Origin: Hominifimenecus microfluidus
GTDB taxonomy: Bacteria; Bacillota; Clostridia; Lachnospirales; Lachnospiraceae
DNA: 42,673 bases
Direction: 5' to 3'
NCBI GenBank assembly: GCA_020687485.1
Contig: JAJEQR010000033.1
Coordinates: 1-42,673, forward strand
Shown here: piece by piece, positions 41,341-42,673 of the stretch
How the letters are laid out: every line of letters begins with the position of its first letter
Numbering within the stretch: the first letter of the stretch is position 1
The notes under the pieces: generated by a model
Told to the model about the DNA's origin: nothing
The model's database searches: none
The model's input: the letters and a program-made list of their open reading frames with translations, nothing else
Program-made: the position numbers and the translations under genes

Positions 41341-42022
41341 TTTTATAACCAACTCCCCACACAGTTTTGATATACTTCGGGTTTCTTGGCTGTTCTCCCA
41401 GTTTCTCTCTCAGACGCCGGATATGCACCATGACCGTGTTGTTGCAGTCCAGATACTCCTCGCCCCAGACCGTCTCAAACAACTGCTCAGAAGATACCAC
41501 CTTGCCGTTATTTTCACACAGAGTCCACAGAATCTTGAATTCGATCGGCGTCAGCGAAATCGGCTTGCCATATAAGGTACACTCATGTCTCTCATTGTCA
41601 ATCATAAGACCGCCAACTTCGAACACATTACTGTTGTCCGCCGGCGCGTCATTGTAGTTCTTATATCGTCTCAGCTGCGCTTTCACACGCGCAATTACTT
41701 CCAGCGGATTGAATGGTTTCGTCATATAGTCATCCGCGCCAATCGTAAGCCCGCGGATCTTGTCAATATCCTCTACCTTGGCGGTCAACATAATAATCGG
41801 ATAATTATAGTGCTCGCGAATCTTCCGGCAAATGGTGAAACCATCCACATCCGGAAGCATGACGTCCAGAATCGCCAGATCCAACGCCTGCGTCTCCACG
41901 ATCTTCAGCGCGCTCTCTCCGTCATAACACTTATGAATGGTATATCCTTCGTTCGCCAGATAGAGATCCAGCAGATCCGCAATCTCCTTCTCATCATCTA
42001 CGATCAAAATCTGGTCACTCAT
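41330..42022 (-). CDS. OmpR/PhoB-family response regulator (VanR-like)
   Basis: A 230-residue regulator. Its receiver domain has the acidic pair in IVDDEKEIADLL, the phospho-acceptor Asp in LAILDVMLPDVDG and Lys in MTKPFNPLEV. The winged-helix DNA-binding domain has LTPIEFKILWTLCENNGKVV, NTVMVHIRRLREKLGE and VWGVGYKIE. GAGGAG lies six bases before the ATG. It is first in a two-gene operon with its kinase. It resembles VanR-group regulators that control cell-wall genes, but the target cannot be read from this window. Confidence 0.95.
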   Translation of the reverse strand: MSDQILIVDDEKEIADLLDLYLANEGYTIHKCYDGESALKIVETQALDLAILDVMLPDVDGFTICRKIREHYNYPIIMLTAKVEDIDKIRGLTIGADDYMTKPFNPLEVIARVKAQLRRYKNYNDAPADNSNVFEVGGLMIDNERHECTLYGKPISLTPIEFKILWTLCENNGKVVSSEQLFETVWGEEYLDCNNTVMVHIRRLREKLGEQPRNPKYIKTVWGVGYKIER

Positions 42023-42118
42023 ATCGTTCTCCTCTCGTATTGACCGGGCTGCCCCGGATTGTTGTACTGCTTCTCGTTTCTGTATTGCTGCGTTTTGTTG
42101 TCTTTCTCTATTGAAATT

Positions 42119-42147
42119 ATTCTAACACAGAGTGGCGCCGATTGCCA
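42119..42147 (-). promoter_or_regulatory. Possible promoter of the two-component operon
   Basis: Minus-strand TGGCAA (42142-42147), 17-base spacer, TAGAAT (42119-42124), about 95 bases before the regulator start. Confidence 0.5.
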
Positions 42148-42208
42148 TACTATCTGTACAATGTATCTGTTTTGTATCCGCTTACGCGAGCATGACTTTG
42201 AATAGTTA

Positions 42209-42243
42209 CAAAAAAAGAGACCTACGAAAATCTCGTAAGTCTC
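42209..42243 (-). terminator. Terminator of the tRNA-Leu pair
   Basis: Minus-strand GAGACTTACGA and TCGTAGGTCTC (42217-42243) form an 11-bp stem with a 5-base loop, then a T-run. Confidence 0.88.
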
Positions 42244-42245
42244 TA

Positions 42246-42331
42246 TGCGCGAGGCGGGACTTGAACCCGCACGTGCGAAAATGCACACTAGAACCTGAAT
42301 CTAGCGAGTCTGCCAATTCCACCACTCGCGC
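42246..42331 (-). tRNA. tRNA-Leu (anticodon CAG), copy 2
   Basis: An 86-base class II tRNA with acceptor GCGCGAG/CTCGCGC, long variable arm (TGTGCATTTTCGCAC), anticodon stem CTAGA/TCTAG with loop TTCAGGT, and T-loop TTCAAGT. CAG reads CUG. No encoded CCA. Confidence 0.97.
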
Positions 42332-42372
42332 GTTTGGCTATTGTGAGACTTACGGAAAGCCGTAAATCTCGA

Positions 42373-42458
42373 TGCGCGAGGCGGGACTTGAACCCGCACG
42401 TGCGAAAATGCACACTAGAACCTGAATCTAGCGAGTCTGCCAATTCCACCACTCGCGC
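42373..42458 (-). tRNA. tRNA-Leu (anticodon CAG), copy 1
   Basis: Identical in all 86 bases to the copy at 42246-42331. The 41-base spacer between them carries a GAGATTTACGG/CCGTAAGTCTC hairpin that resembles the terminator after copy 2, so the repeat unit seems to be tRNA plus hairpin. Confidence 0.97.
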
Positions 42459-42501
42459 GTCTTATTTGCTGTGCTAAGCCGTTGTGCTGAGCACAGGTAA
42501 T

Positions 42502-42530
42502 ATACTATCATACCACTTTCTGGTTGTCAA
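42502..42530 (-). promoter_or_regulatory. Promoter of the tRNA-Leu pair
   Basis: Minus-strand TTGACA (42525-42530), 17-base spacer, TAGTAT (42502-42507). Confidence 0.87.
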
Positions 42531-42578
42531 CACTTTTTTTGACTTTTTTCAATTTTTTTGCGCTGTGTTATTTGTAAA

Positions 42579-42646
42579 AGTAAATTCCACCCCGCTCGCC
42601 TCAAAAATGGAATTTACTATTTCCAAACTCGGATGTGGAATTTACT
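42579..42646. repeat. Three copies of TGGAATTTACT at the window edge
   Basis: TGGAATTTACT occurs at 42608-42618 and 42636-42646 on the plus strand and inverted at 42579-42589. Short repeats of this kind are seen at the ends of some insertion sequences such as the IS21 family, but no transposase is in the window. No gene is visible in 42531-42673. Confidence 0.6.
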
Positions 42647-42673
42647 ACTTCTTAATGCTATATTATTCTTGTT

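Noticed and set aside
40063-42022. Vancomycin-resistance regulatory pair
   Set aside because: The proteins are VanR/VanS-like in sequence only; no van ligase, dehydrogenase or dipeptidase genes are present.

Overview
The window looks like chromosome from a spore-forming, low-to-mid G+C Firmicute of the class Clostridia, most likely family Lachnospiraceae. The reasons are the gpr-spoIIP sporulation pair, CodY, forespore-type promoters, AGGAGG ribosome binding sites, the near-consensus TTGACA-17-TATAAT promoters, and a stand-alone AICAR transformylase under a ZTP riboswitch. Most of it is conserved housekeeping sequence. Two accessory stretches, at about 12.9-22.2 kb and 20.6-29.2 kb, carry the less familiar genes.

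Layout. 1-3.4 kb: a truncated Gln/Tyr-repeat zinc-ribbon protein, spoIIP and gpr on the minus strand, then rpsT on the plus strand. 3.4-10.6 kb, minus strand: holA behind a very large RND exporter with a coiled-coil insertion, then nfo overlapping a ROK repressor. 10.8-12.4 kb, minus strand: a tRNA-Pro(AGG)/tRNA-Arg(TCT) operon and the infC-rpmI-rplT operon with an attenuated leader. 12.5-18.2 kb, minus strand: a DUF1540 protein with a forespore promoter, then a two-gene unit of a transmembrane Ser/Thr kinase and a multi-Ig-domain single-pass surface protein. 18.5-20.6 kb: a VOC protein (minus), then an AbrB-type regulator and a macrolide-type glycosyltransferase (plus).

20.6-29.2 kb is a catabolic or detoxification island: carboxylesterase, MatC/SLC13-type carrier, MFS transporter and an alpha/beta hydrolase on the minus strand. 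A short intracellular ceramidase-like hydrolase diverges from them, followed by a LysR regulator. Two perfect T-N11-A palindromes are candidate LysR sites. 29.3-35.9 kb, minus strand: rpsB-tsf, codY (with candidate CodY boxes), topA, and a purH-type gene without the cyclohydrolase domain, led by a ZTP riboswitch. 35.9-42.5 kb: comM, tRNA-Arg(ACG), dprA, a YihY/BrkB membrane protein whose 3' end overlaps a VanS-like kinase gene head-on, its VanR-like regulator, and two identical tRNA-Leu(CAG) genes. The last about 100 bases hold three copies of an 11-bp motif, perhaps the edge of a mobile element.

The translation genes, tRNAs and regulatory RNAs are assigned with high confidence. Functions in the kinase/Ig unit and the hydrolase island are known only at family level, and those two loci are the best candidates for undescribed biology. 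All calls come from reading sequence and motifs; no database search was run.
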